DNA of 64,000 nt from Euptelea pleiosperma (Eukaryota; Streptophyta; Magnoliopsida; Ranunculales; Eupteleaceae), in assembly GCA_035048495.1 (NCBI GenBank), contig CM068549.1, forward strand, positions 4,881,822-4,945,821. Direction: 5' to 3'. Under the pieces are notes generated by a model, which saw nothing but the letters and a program-made list of their open reading frames with translations, was not told the DNA's origin and did no database searches. Made by a program: the position numbers and the translations under genes. Below are positions 12,795-25,072 of this stretch, piece by piece (the stretch's first letter is position 1; the number at the start of each line of letters is the position of its first letter).

Positions 12795-12806
12795 GCTCTG
12801 ATACCA
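12795..12806 (-). promoter_or_regulatory. Primer binding site, initiator tRNA-Met type
   Basis: On the - strand TGGTATCAGAGC follows the LTR end after three bases. This is the standard plant initiator-Met tRNA primer site and fixes the orientation of the Tekay-type element. Confidence 0.9.
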
Positions 12807-12809
12807 TCC

Positions 12810-15281
12810 TGTCACGCCCCAAATCCGGGTATCCAGATCCGACCCGAAAATCCATGGGTCAACCTCATACCCGAACCTAGAGGTGATCTATGAATGCATC
12901 CTAATGGTTCAAGTATAACTCTAAACCATTAAGATCCATCATCAAACAAGTCAATCTATACCACAAATCATTAATTGAATAAACAGATTTTGATAATTAG
13001 ACCCTAAAATAAATTATGGAATTAATTATGGGAAAAATACTAAATTAATTATTTTTCATTTTTAAATTATATGGCATAAACCCACTATATATAAAGAAGT
13101 CTCAAACCAAAAATTATGTCAAACGGAGAAAATAAATTTTCCTCTCATTTTTTCCGTTCTTATAGTGCACCAAACAGCGCTACAGTAAAACGGCTGCCAT
13201 TTCTTCGTCCGATGTCCAATTTGGTTATTTAGAAGCCCGTTGGATAGCGCTCTGAGTTGGATACAATTCTATTATCGTGATTATAGCTTAAAAGTGCCAT
13301 CTACAGGGTCAAAACTAGGTCTATTTGGCTCAGGTTCTGTATAGACTAGTTCGTACTACAGTCAGTGTTTTGGCCATAATTTCTGCACAGAAAGAATCTA
13401 TACAAATCGTTTATATCGTTGGAAAGCTAACTGATAGATCTTCGAAAAGTCTTTCTGTGACAATTACAAATTCTATCAATTACCTTACCGAAAATACATT
13501 ACAGTTTAAAAATTATAGTTCCATCTTATATGGAATTTCTAGTGCTTTTAGTCTCTCGAGTTCAAAACTCGGTCTATGTTCACTAAGGGTCGATTTTTCA
13601 TTATTAACCACTAATCTACTATCACCATATAAACAATATAATGTCAAATCATTATGTTTATCAAATAAAATAACCAAGCATCATCCATAAGATTAAAGGG
13701 ACAAGTTCCCAAAGATAGGCCAGAATAAGCCTAAAATCAAAATCAAGGATAACTAATTTTTATCAAGAAAGCATTTAAAGGACTAGAACTCTTCTAATGA
13801 CTCAAAAGGCTCACCATGATCACCATCCTCGTACTTCTCATCGTCGGGTACTTTTCACGAAGAGTCATTAGTCGGTTAAAGCCCAACTCATCTGTGTGGT
13901 GTCAGAAAACACTGTGAGTCCAACGGATTTAGTAGTGCAATGGGTAACCTCATGGGACTCTTAATCCACATATAAAGTTAACTATGCATAATCATAAGAA
14001 GCAAGAATAGAATAGAGCATGTGATAAGAAAGACATAACAATCAATATACAACTAATAGTCTACAAGGTATGCAAAATGCGATGACATCCCATCCCAATA
14101 ACTCAACCACTAATGGGTCTCCATCTCCTTCCCTCACTGGGAGTAGCCGTATGGCTCATCTGCAGGATTGTTTGGGGTCTTTCAACCTAGGGTATCCTAG
14201 CCCTTGCTTAACGACAAAAATAATAAATTTTCTCTCACATAAACCCCCAATGACCATGATAAGCATAGTGTAAATCAAATATCAAAATAACTATAACGAG
14301 AGGAGGGCTAAGGCCAAAAATGTTTTCACTTAATGGTGTTCTTATGACTGATCCACTAATGAGAACTATCTGTAGTTCCCATTAGTGCATGGTCATGGCA
14401 TGTTTTCACCCCTTATCCTTCCCTCAAAATCAAAGATAATATACAAGAAGGGGGTTGCAAGGAATGAACAATTTATTATTAAGATAAAAAGAAGTAGAAG
14501 CACATATGAGTAATTCAAAGCAATAATTCAGCCAATTTTTAACCATAATGAACCTTCTTAGAGAAAACAAAACATGTAAATGAAGATATGGATGGTAGGG
14601 GTTACCTACCTCTTAAATAGACAATAGATTCGTATTGTGAAGCTTGAAATAATGGTGGAAGGGGAGCTCCACATTTTCTTTGAGTTCTCCGATGCCGTTG
14701 GTTTCCAACTATGTTGAAGAGGTTAATGAAAGGGTTTGAATGCTAGGTTTTGATCTCTTTTTTTATAGTGTTCTAAGGCTTGAAAAGGTTCTTTAATGGA
14801 GGTTTAATGGAGGTGCTTCAATGGAGGAAGAGGAAGAGGTGCTACATATAGGTCTAATACTATATATTATAACATAATAATATGCAACAATCATGTATTA
14901 ATTCAAATAAACTATGTTATAAAATTTAAAAGTTCATACTGTGGTATTGACACATGTCACACACACGAAATAATTTAAGTACACAAAATTCACAAAAATA
15001 TTCAAAGTCCCAGAAAAGTGTCAAGATGACATTGGAATGACCCGATGGCATCTAGTGTCTAGAAAAATCTCCTATGAGTTATTGTTAATTATTTTTAGCA
15101 GCAAATTAGCCCTAAAAGTGAGTTCCAAAAATAATAAATTTTTCAAAGTTGTCCGAATCCTACCAAACTTGAAACATGACTTAATATAGGATATTTAAGA
15201 ATGAAAGTAAGTTTAAACTGCCAAAATTATCCTCTGAGGGTCAAATTACCATACCTATAGTTGAAAGTTCGGGGTATTACC
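12810..15281 (-). mobile_element. Tekay-type chromovirus 5' LTR, about 2.47 kb
   Basis: On + it runs from TGTCACGCCCC to GGGGTATTAC; read on - that is GTAATACCCC to GGCGTGACA, followed by the tRNA-Met primer site. The block at 14100-14220 (GGGTCTCCATCTCC, CACTGGGAGTAGCC, CTGCAGGATTG) is shared with the second Tekay-type LTR at 60530-60620. A sense TATA box (TATAAAA on -) is at 14761-14767. The portion 14855-15281 matches the truncated 3' LTR at 6576-7131, with a deletion in this copy around 15040. Confidence 0.8.
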
Positions 15282-16545
15282 GTATAGGTACACCAAGATG
15301 TGGGGCAAACAATAATGGGGACAATAGGCCTGGCAGGATAACAAATGGAATTCTCAAGTATCCATATCATACAATTTTGATACAGAATTTTTTTATATTA
15401 ATTACAAAAAAAAATGGCTTTATATCAACTTTTACTAATTGCACCCATGTGCACGTAGTAGACTATGTATGGAGACCCTAGTTAGTAATTCGGCATACGG
15501 ACAAATTCAGGATGGAAATAGTACGAATATAATCTATTTTGAAATTTTTTTAAAAGTCAAATAACGGGAAACACAAAAATAAAATAAAAACCAGTTAGAG
15601 AATAATTCGTGTATAATATGATTTAGTATAAAGAATTCGGCATAAAAAATTTCTCCTCTTAGTGCAGATTCTAAACCAAAAAATTTCTTTATTGATATAA
15701 AAAATTTCTCCTCTTAGTGCACAATCCCATTGGCCACTGCTTCACTATTTCAAAAAATTTCTCCTCTTAGTGCACACTCTAAACCAAAAATCAGCCTGAT
15801 TAGTGATTTTTAAGCGATTCAATAGAAGTTAATTTCATGGATTGATTTTAACAATAGGAATTTGAGCATTATCGAGCGTTATTTGGGCGTAAAGATCCAA
15901 AGGTTGTAAATCACTAAGCATGCTGATTTTTGGTTTATAGGTCCACTGAGGGACTGGCCAATAATCCATACAGTCAGCATCCACTAAGAGTGTGCCAGTG
16001 GCTTGTAATTTGCATTGTGACAAACGCTGTGATAGAAGTTTTTTTTTTCTATTTCCCCCAAACCATTGCTTTTGGGGGGTACTCAGATCTAGGGTTTAGA
16101 CACAAAACATCCACAAAACAGAAACCATTAACAACCCATATCTAAGGGTTAGGCCAAACATCCATATGTTCAGAAATCAAACAAAATCAGTATGGATTGA
16201 AGCATGTTTTGGGTGCTAAATCCAACGGCGAGTGAGCACAACAAAAAAAAATTATACAAAACTCACCTCTAACGGTTGAAAACGCAAGGGCTCCTTAGTC
16301 CTTACAGCTAGAAAACCCAAATCAAACCCTTCGATCCACCTACACACTCACAATCAGCTTGATTGGTGATATGTAGCCTTATCTGAATTGCAAAATAGGA
16401 AAAAAAATAAAAAAAAAGATTTAATCAGTGCGAAAACTCACCGGAGATGGGAGAATGAGGGCACCGGCGTTGTAAAGCACCGTCGGTGTGAAGCAACCCC
16501 GGCGACAAGCAACAACGGCGTGGAGTTTCTCAAGGAGCACGGCAG
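15282..16545. other. Unassigned non-coding sequence between elements
   Basis: No recognisable gene or domain. It holds a three-unit 55-bp tandem repeat (15644-15775) and the related phrases AATCAGCCTGATTAGTGAT (about 15789) and AATCAGCTTGATTGGTGAT (about 16351). The right part (16440-16545) is GC-rich with repeated GGCG motifs. It may belong to the same DNA transposon as 19059-19378, which is split from it by a solo LTR, but I see no matching terminal repeat. Confidence 0.4.
15644..15775 (+). repeat. Tandem repeat, about 55 bp, 3 copies
   Basis: The phrase AAAATTTCTCCTCTTAGTGC recurs at about 15644, 15699 and 15753, with spacings of 55 and 54 bp. Confidence 0.8.
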
Positions 16546-17300
16546 CGAGTTGAAAGTAGGATTTTCCCGCGTCGTTGGTTACGGAAACCCTAACTTCAAC
16601 AATATTTGTAATTATCCGAGACTTTTAACCTGTAAAATATGAACTTTTGTATAGGGATTCGTGTCGGATGTCGATCCACACTCGGGGTTAGTTTGCGCAA
16701 TTCAAGGACATAAAATGATGGAATTTGCTAGAGACTATGAAAAGGTGAGAATGGTGGGTAATAGGGGTTTTAAAACATCTTTTGTGATTGAGAAATCCAT
16801 TATAACTTATTCAAAAATAAAGAACACTTAAGCAATAAAATCATGAAACAATTATGCTAAAACATCCTTCATTCATTAGATTAAAAATGTCAAATTATAA
16901 TAAAAGGAATTACATTGTAATGAACTAACTAGAAAGCCATCTTTAGAGAAAGAACTGGTAGAGAGAGAAACAAACTAGAGGGAACTAGAAAAAAATGTTA
17001 GACTATTTTAGAGAGAGAATGTACTAGATCTAAAGAGAGAAAGGGAGAGAGCGAAATTACTTCGTGTACTTACCTTGGGCAAGATCGGCCAATGGATGAG
17101 TGGTTACCCACGAGCTCGCCCATATGATTGTGCACGGAGTTTCAAGAGGGAAGTCTCCGGAGTTGGTGGAGATCACGGCCTAGCCATGGAGAGTCACGCA
17201 CCGGGGACTTTTGAGTGGTGGTTAGTGACACCTTGGAGATATTCCCGGTTCATGACATGCAGAGGAGTGGGCGGCAGAGACGCTTGCTGGTCTTCTTCTT

Positions 17301-17335
<35 letters not shown>

Positions 17336-17700
17336 CTGGTTTTCGTTTCTTTGAAAAATGAGAAGGAGAAGGGGGTAATAACGGTTGGGATTCGAGAGGG
17401 TTAGAGAGGAGATGGTGGCCGTGAGATGAGCGGCATCTTCCTCCAAATGCTGCTGACGGTGAAGAAGTTGCAGGCACGCCCGCAACTCGCGATGGAAACC
17501 ACCAGAAACGGCAATGGAGATCGCCGGTTGAGAGAGGGTGATGGAGAACGTTATAACCGCCCTTTAGCTTGCTGGTTTTGCCTTTTGTGAGGTCGAAATA
17601 GCGAAAGAAAAAATATTAATCGAGAAGAGGTGATGAGCCATCGGTTGTGGAGGGTTTGGGGGTGAAGTAGCAGGTAGGAGGCGGTGGACGGTGCTGCGAG

Positions 17701-17725
17701 CCGGAGTTGCAGGCTGCAACTCCGG
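17701..17725. repeat. LTR palindrome, arms CCGGAGTTGCA/TGCAACTCCGG
   Basis: Eleven-base perfect arms with centre GGC. Its partner palindrome starts about 157 bp away at 17858. Confidence 0.9.
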
Positions 17726-17857
17726 TAGAAGGCGTGACAAAGATGAAAGGAATGGGGGCGGCTAGGTTGATGGGTTAGGACGTGGATGGGTTGTAGCGTG
17801 AAAGAGAAAGAGAGGAGAAAGATGGTGGATGGGGAATAAGGAAGGAGTTGCAGTTGG

Positions 17858-17877
17858 CCGGAGTTCTGCAACTCCGG
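17858..17877. repeat. LTR palindrome, arms CCGGAGTT/AACTCCGG
   Basis: Eight-base perfect arms around CTGC. Second member of the pair in this solo LTR. Confidence 0.85.
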
Positions 17878-19058
17878 CGAGAAGCAATGACGAAGAAGAA
17901 GGTGAAGAAGAAGAAGGAGAAGGGAAGAGGAGGAGGAAGAACGGCAAGGGAAGATTTTGGGAGAGAAAGGAAGGGATTAGAGGAGGATTAGGGTTTTGAA
18001 AATTAGGGTTCGTCCCCCTCCTTCCCCCTTTTTAAAGCTTCCCTATTTCCTTTAATGGAAATAGGGGGTTTTTGAAAATAAAAAAATAAGAAAAAATATA
18101 TATATATATATATTTTTTTTTTAAGTAAAACACTACTTTTTTATGGGGAATCTCCCCAATTAGTGGACCCCCCATTTAATTAAAATTATTTTGAAATTCG
18201 CGGGGTCCACTAACTGGTCGGACAGCGGGTCGATGAAGATGGGCCCGGCTACTGGCCCGCATGGATTGATGATGTCTATTGTCTCACAAGATGATGTGAC
18301 AGACAGTCTGATGGCGATCGGATGGATGGTGACTTGCTTGGGACCCAGATTAGTAGATCGATGGATTTAGAGAGATCCAACGGTCCGATTGAAGATCCAA
18401 CGGTCAGAAAGCTAAGGGAGATGAGATAGAGCTGATGGGCAGGAGTTCTGGGGTTAGGTCAGTAGATTCGAGGACCGAGAGATGAAGAGAGAGAGAGAAT
18501 AAGAAGAGATGAGAGAAAAAGTATCAAAAAAATGGAAAAAAGCACTGGCGGAGGGTCTGGAACCCTGGTCTTCACTGTGACCATCCTCACGCTTCTCCAG
18601 TAGAGTCGACTATCATTCTTTGCTGACTCATGTGGCTTTAAACGCTTTGGTCCGTCTCTTGGTCATTGGCTCTCCTGCTCTCTTCGTTCTTTGGGCCGGC
18701 TTTTTGGTCCTCATAGTTGGCCCATATCTTTTAGTCATAGCATGTGGGCTCTTTAAGCTTTGATAATGGGCTTTCCTGATCGATGTGGGCTCGCAAGTCT
18801 CGAGAATTGTCCCATCGGGGTTTTCTGCGACAGAAGAAGCGCGTAATGAGACTCTATCAGAATGACTACATGTCTAGACCTCCGAAAATGTGTTTAATGC
18901 ATGCAAATATACCATTTCGTCCAGAAAAGTGTGTTCTACGCAACACAAGAGACTCTTACGTAGAAAAGTAGATAAATAGAGTATTTTACGTAGGAGAATG
19001 CAATAACGCTAAAAGGATAATTGCTTAAAATAAGCACTTTTGAGCAAATATCACGAGT

Positions 19059-19378
19059 GGAAGAGGAGGGGGGATTTTTGGGATGAAAGGGGATTTTTCA
19101 AGCTAGAGAGTGAAAAGGGCATTTCGTCCTGCGAATTTTTTTTATATAACCTAATTTTATAGCGACGGCCAGCTTCTGACCGTCACTGAATCGGAATTTT
19201 AGCAACGGCCATAAAGCTGACCGTCGCTAATTTCGTCACTAAATTGGGATTTTTCTGCCAAAGCCTTCGTAGTCCACTTGCCATGACGGTCGTGTGACCG
19301 TAGCTAAAAGTCACATTTAGTGACCATTCTAGCTGGCCATCGCTAACAGTTCATTACTATATCTTAATTTTCTTGTAG
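19059..19378. mobile_element. Candidate CACTA-like transposon end with subterminal repeats
   Basis: From about 19160 the sequence contains alternating, inverted copies of GCGACGGCC and GACCGTCGCTAA-type motifs, as in the subterminal regions of plant CACTA elements. It ends TTTTCTTGTAG at 19378, close to the reverse complement of a CACTACAAGAAAA terminus, and then the Tat-type pol frame begins abruptly. The opposite end was not found and no transposase is present. This is a tentative call. Confidence 0.4.
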
Positions 19379-19997
19379 CGGTAGTCTACTCCATACTTTT
19401 TGGGATGCGCTCTGGTTGCTATTATCTGGCAACTCCAGCATAGTACTTTCGTCCCGTGGTCTGAGGGCAGTGGCATAGCACTTCTTTGAGACGACTTGGT
19501 CTCCATTCAGTCCATTATCCTGTGATTGGTTGGGAACAGAATATCTGGTGATATGTTGATGGTATACCTTTTACTTCATGAATCTATCTCTATCCTAAGA
19601 TGCTGTTGTAGGGTGATGGGGTGTCAATCACCAAGAATTCTACCATAGACGTGATCGGTCCCGTCTTTATTGGCAAAATTATCTTCCCTAGCGAATACTC
19701 CTTCTGGCCATTGAACCCGATCAATGGTGTATCGCTCATGATGAGGTCAGAGAGGCGAAAGCCCATCTTTTTGAAAGTCTCAATGAATAAAATCTCGGCT
19801 GAGCTGCTGGGATCTATCAATAATCGTTTCACATCGTAATTACCCACCGGGAAGGTGAGTATCAAAGCATCTAAATGCGAATGATCTACTCTGATCAGAT
19901 CTTTATCGGAGAAGAAAATAGTCGCGTCTGTACTCTCTATCATCTCAACGAAATTCATGAGTCTTAGACCCGTAGATAGATGTAGGACCTCCTTCAA
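19379..19997 (-). pseudogene. Tat-type gypsy protease and linker remnant
   Basis: On - the translation carries a retroviral-type aspartic protease region: VKRLLIDPSSSAEILF, where the catalytic Asp-Thr/Ser-Gly has become Asp-Pro-Ser, followed by LIGFNGQ and SPYNSILG. Closer to 19379 the linker to reverse transcriptase can be read (NGDQVVSKKCYATAL), then the frame is cut by the CACTA-like end. The missing glycine in the catalytic loop and the stops make it inactive. The lineage call rests on the GDQ...CY linker and on the gag and primer site upstream. Confidence 0.7.
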
Positions 19998-19999
19998 GT

Positions 20000-21554
20000 G
20001 TTCAATTTTCCTGATTTTGATCCTCTTTTGTTTCTCGGATTCTCCCCAAGAAATTTGTCATCCTCTCTTGTGGATGATGTCGATAATCATCCTGCATCCT
20101 TGATGATCAACGCGGGTGATGTCTTTTTTGGGGAGCACTACCGCTCTATCTGTGCAAGTGATATACTGCTGCAAGTAGCCCTGGTTGATTATGTCTTCTA
20201 ATTTGTGTCACAACGTCCATCATTTGTCGGTCAAGTGCCCTATCTCCTGATGGAAGGCACAAAATTTTGTCTTATCGCTATCTCCCTTCATGTCAGGCTT
20301 CATAAGTTGGGGGAACTGGAGATATCTTTCATTCTTTATCAGATCTAGGATCTGATCGTGAGTTTTATTTAACGGTGTGAATACCCTCTTCTCGCGGCGG
20401 GGATATCGATCCTAGCTCAGCGGCTTCTTAGGTTCCTTCAGGGGAACTTTTGCTAGTGCTACGTTAGGGGCAACCTTCTGCTTACCCTTTGTGGATTTGC
20501 TAGAGTTAGCAGATTTCGTTACTTCATGAATAGATGTGGCCCCCCATGATCATGTTGGAGTGTGTCATCTTCGAGTTTTGAGTACTTTTCAACTCGTAAA
20601 AATAACGCCTCCTTGTCAACTGGCCTGTTCTTGGTTAGGGACATATAAAGTCCAGAACCAGTAGGCAATGCTTTTTGGAAAGATGTGACTGCATGCTTGT
20701 CATCACAGTCCTCCATCGTGGCACTAAGGTACAAAATCTTTTGGCAAAATCCTGTAATGTCTCCTTCTGACTGCAACGTATATTGAATAATACTTCGACA
20801 TCGTTTTTGTGCAATTGGTTACACGAATAGCGAGTGATCAACAAAGTACTCAACTCCATTAAATCAGAAATAGTCCAAGGGGCGAGTTGATTGAACCAGA
20901 TGAGGATGTCGACACTTAGAGTTGACGGGAACATCCGGCATAGAAGTTCATCATGGAACTCCCATATTGTCATCGCCTTTTGGTAGCGAAGGACATGGTT
21001 AACGGGATCCGACGTTCCTGTGAAGATGGAAAACTTTGGATAAGAAAAAGACTTGGGAGCCCTATACCTCTGAATCTCTTTGATGAAAGGAGAATCCCGG
21101 GGTGCCCTTGTCGCCATGGCTGTCATCTTATCAGCCAATGTTTCTTTTCTCTCCATCATTTTTGCCACCAAGTCAGCAATTTTTCTCCTGGTTTCTAGCT
21201 AAATATGATTCGAGCTTCGCTGATAAGAAGACTCGGGTCTATGATGCTTTTTTTGGTACCTGGATGTACAATTCCCTACGTCTACTCCTTGGATTCCTCT
21301 CAATCCGATCTCTCTAATCGGACTTCTGACTTTTTGTGGTGATTGCCTCCGATATTCTTGGAGACATGGCCGCATGCTAGCTGGATCACCATGCGTCGTT
21401 TGAGCTCTTCGTTCTCCTCTTGCAATTGGGCAATAGTCTGATGTTGGCTCTCTTGCTCTTTAACTCTTCTCCTCTCAGTAAGAGTATCATTGAGGTCGTC
21501 AGGGGAACTTTTACCTTTTTCGCTCCTGAGGTTGGTTCGCCTTGTATCCACCAT
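20000..21554 (-). pseudogene. Tat-type gypsy gag remnant
   Basis: The N-terminal part (21554-21300) reads MVDTRRTNLRSEKG and then a charged coiled-coil-like stretch (QLQEENEELKRRM). The gag domain proper (about 21171-20640) contains YPKFSIFTGTSDPVNHVLRY, a WFNQLAP region and ETLQDFAKRF, all characteristic of plant gypsy gag. A further piece lies at 20776-20519. Frameshifts separate the pieces. It lies immediately downstream (on -) of the primer binding site. Confidence 0.75.
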
Positions 21555-21600
21555 TTTGAATCGAATTTCTTTTAGATAGCAGAAAACTTTTAGTCATTTT

Positions 21601-21615
21601 CCACAGACGGCGCCA
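21601..21615 (-). promoter_or_regulatory. Primer binding site, Tat-type element
   Basis: On - the sequence TGGCGCCGTCTGTGG lies 5 bp from the LTR end. TGGCGCCGT is complementary to the 3' end of plant tRNA-Asp, and this motif is usual in Tat-type elements. Confidence 0.75.
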
Positions 21616-21620
21616 AAAGA

Positions 21621-22671
21621 TGTGGGGAAAAAATATTTGATCTTATCCCACACAATCTTCGAGATTAATACGATTCGTATCTCGAAGTAGATCTTCCAGG
21701 TGAATAGAATCTGAAGCGCTTACAATTCTAATCTCCTCACTGCTACTAATGAGATGATCTCTTCAGGGACGGCGGTGGTGCACCTATTGACAATACTCAG
21801 ACGCTCAAGTCACTAGCTAGTATCTATTCTAGATCGATTACGCAAGCAAAAAGAGTTATCAAGAGAGTCTTGTTAATCTTAGATCGAGTGATCAAGATCC
21901 TTTTCTCAGTTCTGAACATAATATATTTATAGACTCAAAAATGGTATGACACACCTCTCATGCGTCCACTTCTGGTTGGTCAAGTCCGATCTAGGAGGAA
22001 TTTGTTAGATACAACTTCTTCCTATTGGATCTGAACTTCTCTCATTAATTCTGTTATATCTGAAACAGTTGAAGCGACAACTTACGTGGCAGATATTTTG
22101 AATGAAAGAAAGTGGCGGGAATACAATAATGACCAAATCTGCTGCCAAGTGGCATTCCCACGTAGATGCTCAACATGTAATTGATCTATTGGTTGGGATA
22201 CTTATCTGTTCAGATGAGTTCTGATGTCGTTACTTGTTGGGAGAGGAAGAAAGCTTCACTCGTTAAGAATATGATGTAGATATTGGTGAGAAGGGTTGAT
22301 TGCCTTGACCTCCCAGTATAATGTTTAACTTGTCGGGATGAGTTAAATGTCAAGCTCGTCGAGTATGATGTTGAACTTGTCAGGATGAGTTGACTATCAA
22401 TCCCGTCAAGTATGATGTTGAACTTGTCGGGATGAGTTGACTATCAATCCCATTCGAGCATGATGTTGAACTTGTTGGGATGGGTTGAATGTCAATTGCG
22501 TCATGTATAAATAATTTCTCAGGAAGGATTGAATGTCTTACCAACAAATTTATTGTTGAATCTTCAATGCATTTCGTTACTAACCTGCCCCGAGATGCAA
22601 GTTCCTCGGATGCCTTATCTGACACGTTGCTCCATTTGTTTGTAAGTGACGTGTGATTGAAAAATGTTGAT
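21621..22671 (-). mobile_element. Tat-type 5' LTR, part before insertion of A1
   Basis: The LTR end (TGTGGGGAAAAA on +) abuts the primer site. A sense TATA box (TATAAATA on -) is at 21924-21931. A 47-bp minisatellite occupies 22316-22505. The LTR is interrupted by Athila-type element A1, whose target duplication AGTTG occupies 22672-22676, and it should resume at 37078. Confidence 0.65.
22316..22505 (+). repeat. Tandem repeat, 47 bp, 4 copies
   Basis: Units beginning G(T/C)AT(A/G)ATGTT(T/G)AACTT start at 22316, 22363, 22410 and 22458. Each continues with a GT(C/T)(G/A)GGATG(A/G)GTT stretch. It lies inside the Tat-type LTR. Confidence 0.85.
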
Positions 22672-22676
22672 AGTTG

Positions 22677-25052
22677 TGAAAGTAGGGTTTTTCCGCGTCG
22701 TTGGTTACGGAAACCCTAAGTTCAACACAATTTGTAATTTTTATCCAGTTATCCTGCAAAATATGAGCTTTTGTATAGGGATTCGTGTCGGATGTCGATC
22801 CGCACTCGGGATTAGTTCACGCAAATCAAGGACATGAAATAACGGATTTGTTTTACAGAAATTGCTCTGAAATTCATGAAATGAGAGATGGAGGGGTGAG
22901 AGTGGTGATGGATTTGAGATTAAAACTAGAATTTTTTATTTTTTTATTTTTTTACTTAGAGATTGACAAAGCTAATTATTTTATTGAAATAAAATGAAGA
23001 ACAAAATAAACTCTAAATATTACTTGAATTTATTCATTGAGGCTTAAACAATATTCATTACAATCAATTCAAATGAAACTAAAAGTAGAAATAAAAATCA
23101 ATAACTGAAATAACACTAGAGAGAGAGAGAAGAGAGAGATAGAGAAAGAGAGTCTAAAAGAAAGAGTTCTAGAGAGATAAAGTTTTGAGAGGAAGTGAAG
23201 AAAGAAATCAGGAAAATAAGAGGTAGAAAGAAAGGATTTACCTAGCGAAAGATATCCTTATCTTGATGCAAAGGAGAGAGATTCCAGCCAAATGAATGGC
23301 CGTGAAGTTCTTGTATCGATTGGCTTGTGAACTAGCCGTTGGATGGGGTAATGGCCTGGTGTGGAGGAGGAAGTGCATTGAGAGGTGCTGCCCGGAGTGC
23401 ATGCACCAGTCCGTGAGATGAACGAGATTACCGGAAGGGGGATTGCAGGTGCAAGCCGTGAACCAGCATCAGCCAAGAGACGTTGCTTTTGCTTAGAAGA
23501 TCGCTGCTAGGAAAGGCAGCAGGTGGTACTTGCAGGAGGCGGAGCAGCAAAGTTTGCCGGCGTTAATGGAGATGACCGGAGGAGGACGTGCAGGTGGAGG
23601 ATCAACTCGGTGGAGCTTCCCTCCTATCTTCCTTTCTTCTTCTTCTTTTCTTTTGCTGTGTTTTTTTTCTTTTCTTTTCTTTTTTAAAGGAAGAGGGGGA
23701 GAACGTGAATAGCAGGAGGGGAATGAGTGAGGGGCCTGGATTGCATACCGGAGAAGATGATTCAGTCCGGTGGAGGTGCCAAAGTTGAGGGCGGCGATGG
23801 ATGGAGAGGGAGGCGCTGGCTGTTTCCACCTCCAATGGAGTTGTGAGGTCGGTCAGTCACAGCATGAGACCACCTCGATCTCCATCATCCTTCTCTCTTC
23901 TTCTTCAACCTGGAAAGAGATGGAGGGGGCGCTGGTTTTATTTTTTTATTTTTTTGATTTCAGTGGGTGAAAACGGTGAAAGGAGGTGGACGGAGAATAG
24001 CACGTGGTTCTTTACGGTAAATGGAGAATTAGCAGGAGGCGTGGTGGAGATCTGGCTGTGGGGGATTGATCCAGCCACAGACATGAAAACGGTGATAGGT
24101 TTTTTTTTAAAGTAAAAACCTACTTTTCTATGGGGAATCTCCCCAATTAGTGGACCCCCTATTTAATTAAAATTATTTTGAAATTCGCGGGGTCCACTAA
24201 CTGGTCGGACAGCGGGTCGATGAAGATGGGCCCGGCTACTGGCCCATATGGATTGATGATGTCCATCGTCTCACAAGATGATGTGACAGACAGTCTGATG
24301 GCGATCGGATGGATGGTGACTTGATTGGGACCCAGATTGGTAAATTGACGGATCTAGAGAGATCCAACGGTCCGATTGAAGATCCAACGGTCAGAAAGCT
24401 AAGGGAGATGAGATAGAGCCGATGGGTAGGAGTTCTGGGGTTAGGTCAGTAGATTCGAGGATCGAAAGATGAAGAGAGAGAGAAAATAAGAAGAGATGAG
24501 AGAAAAAGTATAAAAAAAAATGGAAAAAAGCACTGGCGGAGGGTCTGGAACCCTAGTCTTCACTGTGACCATCCTCACGCTTCTCCAGTAGAGTCGACTA
24601 TCATTCTTTGCTGACTCATGTGGCTTTAAACGCTTTGGTCCGTCTCTTGGTCATTGGCTCTCCTGCTCTCTTCGTTCTTTGGGCCGGCTTTTTGGTCCTC
24701 TTATTCAGCCCATATTTGGCCCATATCTTCTAGTCATAGCATGTGGGCTTGTTAAGCTTTGATAATGGGCTTTCATGATCGATTTGGGCCCACAAGTCTC
24801 GAGAATCGTCCCATCGGGGTTTCGTGCGACAGAAGAAGCGCGTAATGAGACTTTATCAGAACGGCTTAATATTTAGACTTCCGAAAATGTGTTTAATGCA
24901 TGCAAATATACCATTTCGTCCAGAAAAGTGTGTTCTACGCAACACAAGAGACTCTTACGTAGAAAAGTAGGTAAATAGAGTATTTTACGTAGGAGAATGC
25001 AATAACGCTAAAAGGATAATTGCTTAAAATAAGCACTTTTGAGCGAATATCA
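22677..25052 (-). mobile_element. A1 3' LTR, 2376 bp, promoter-deleted
   Basis: It matches the 5' LTR (34440-37072) except for a deletion. After CCAGC at 24075 come 24 unrelated bases (24076-24099), then the T tract resumes. The missing part corresponds to about 35840-36108 of the 5' LTR and includes the CArG box, the TATA-like box and the start-site region. AACGG units remain at 24363-24373 and 24383-24393. A GA-rich tract is at 23115-23190. Confidence 0.92.
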
Positions 25053-25072
25053 CAACCCCCAACCAGCATATT
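25053..25072 (-). promoter_or_regulatory. Polypurine tract of A1
   Basis: Read on -, GGTTGGGGGTTG abuts the LTR start TGATATTCG. It is G-rich but contains T residues. The same GGTTGGGGGT core recurs at 26639-26648 and 26924-26933. Confidence 0.6.

Larger units (their letters stand above)
16551..19053 (-). mobile_element. Solo LTR, Athila-type, 2503 bp
   Basis: Starts TGAAAGTAGGA and ends GCAAATATCA, with a perfect target duplication CGAGT at 16546-16550 and 19054-19058. Sense control sites on -: CArG box CCATTAAAGG at 18049-18058 and AACGG units at 18376-18386 and 18396-18406. The core TATA is of the TTTAAA type. Palindromes lie at 17701-17725 and 17858-17877. A T tract (17308-17335) and a TA/T tract (about 18095-18122) are internal. 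No gene is supported. Confidence 0.92.

Noticed and set aside
12795..12806. Sequence resembling part of a tRNA gene
   Set aside because: Only the 12 bases complementary to the tRNA 3' end are present, as expected for a primer binding site. No cloverleaf.
16551..19053. Non-autonomous element encoded by TGAAAG...ATATCA as a DNA transposon with its own ends
   Set aside because: The same unit occurs as the two LTRs of A1 and A2 with TG...CA ends and 5-bp target duplications, so isolated copies are solo LTRs.
22316..22505. Array of 47-bp direct repeats considered as a CRISPR-like array
   Set aside because: Units are contiguous with no unique spacers, and the context is a plant LTR. It is a minisatellite.
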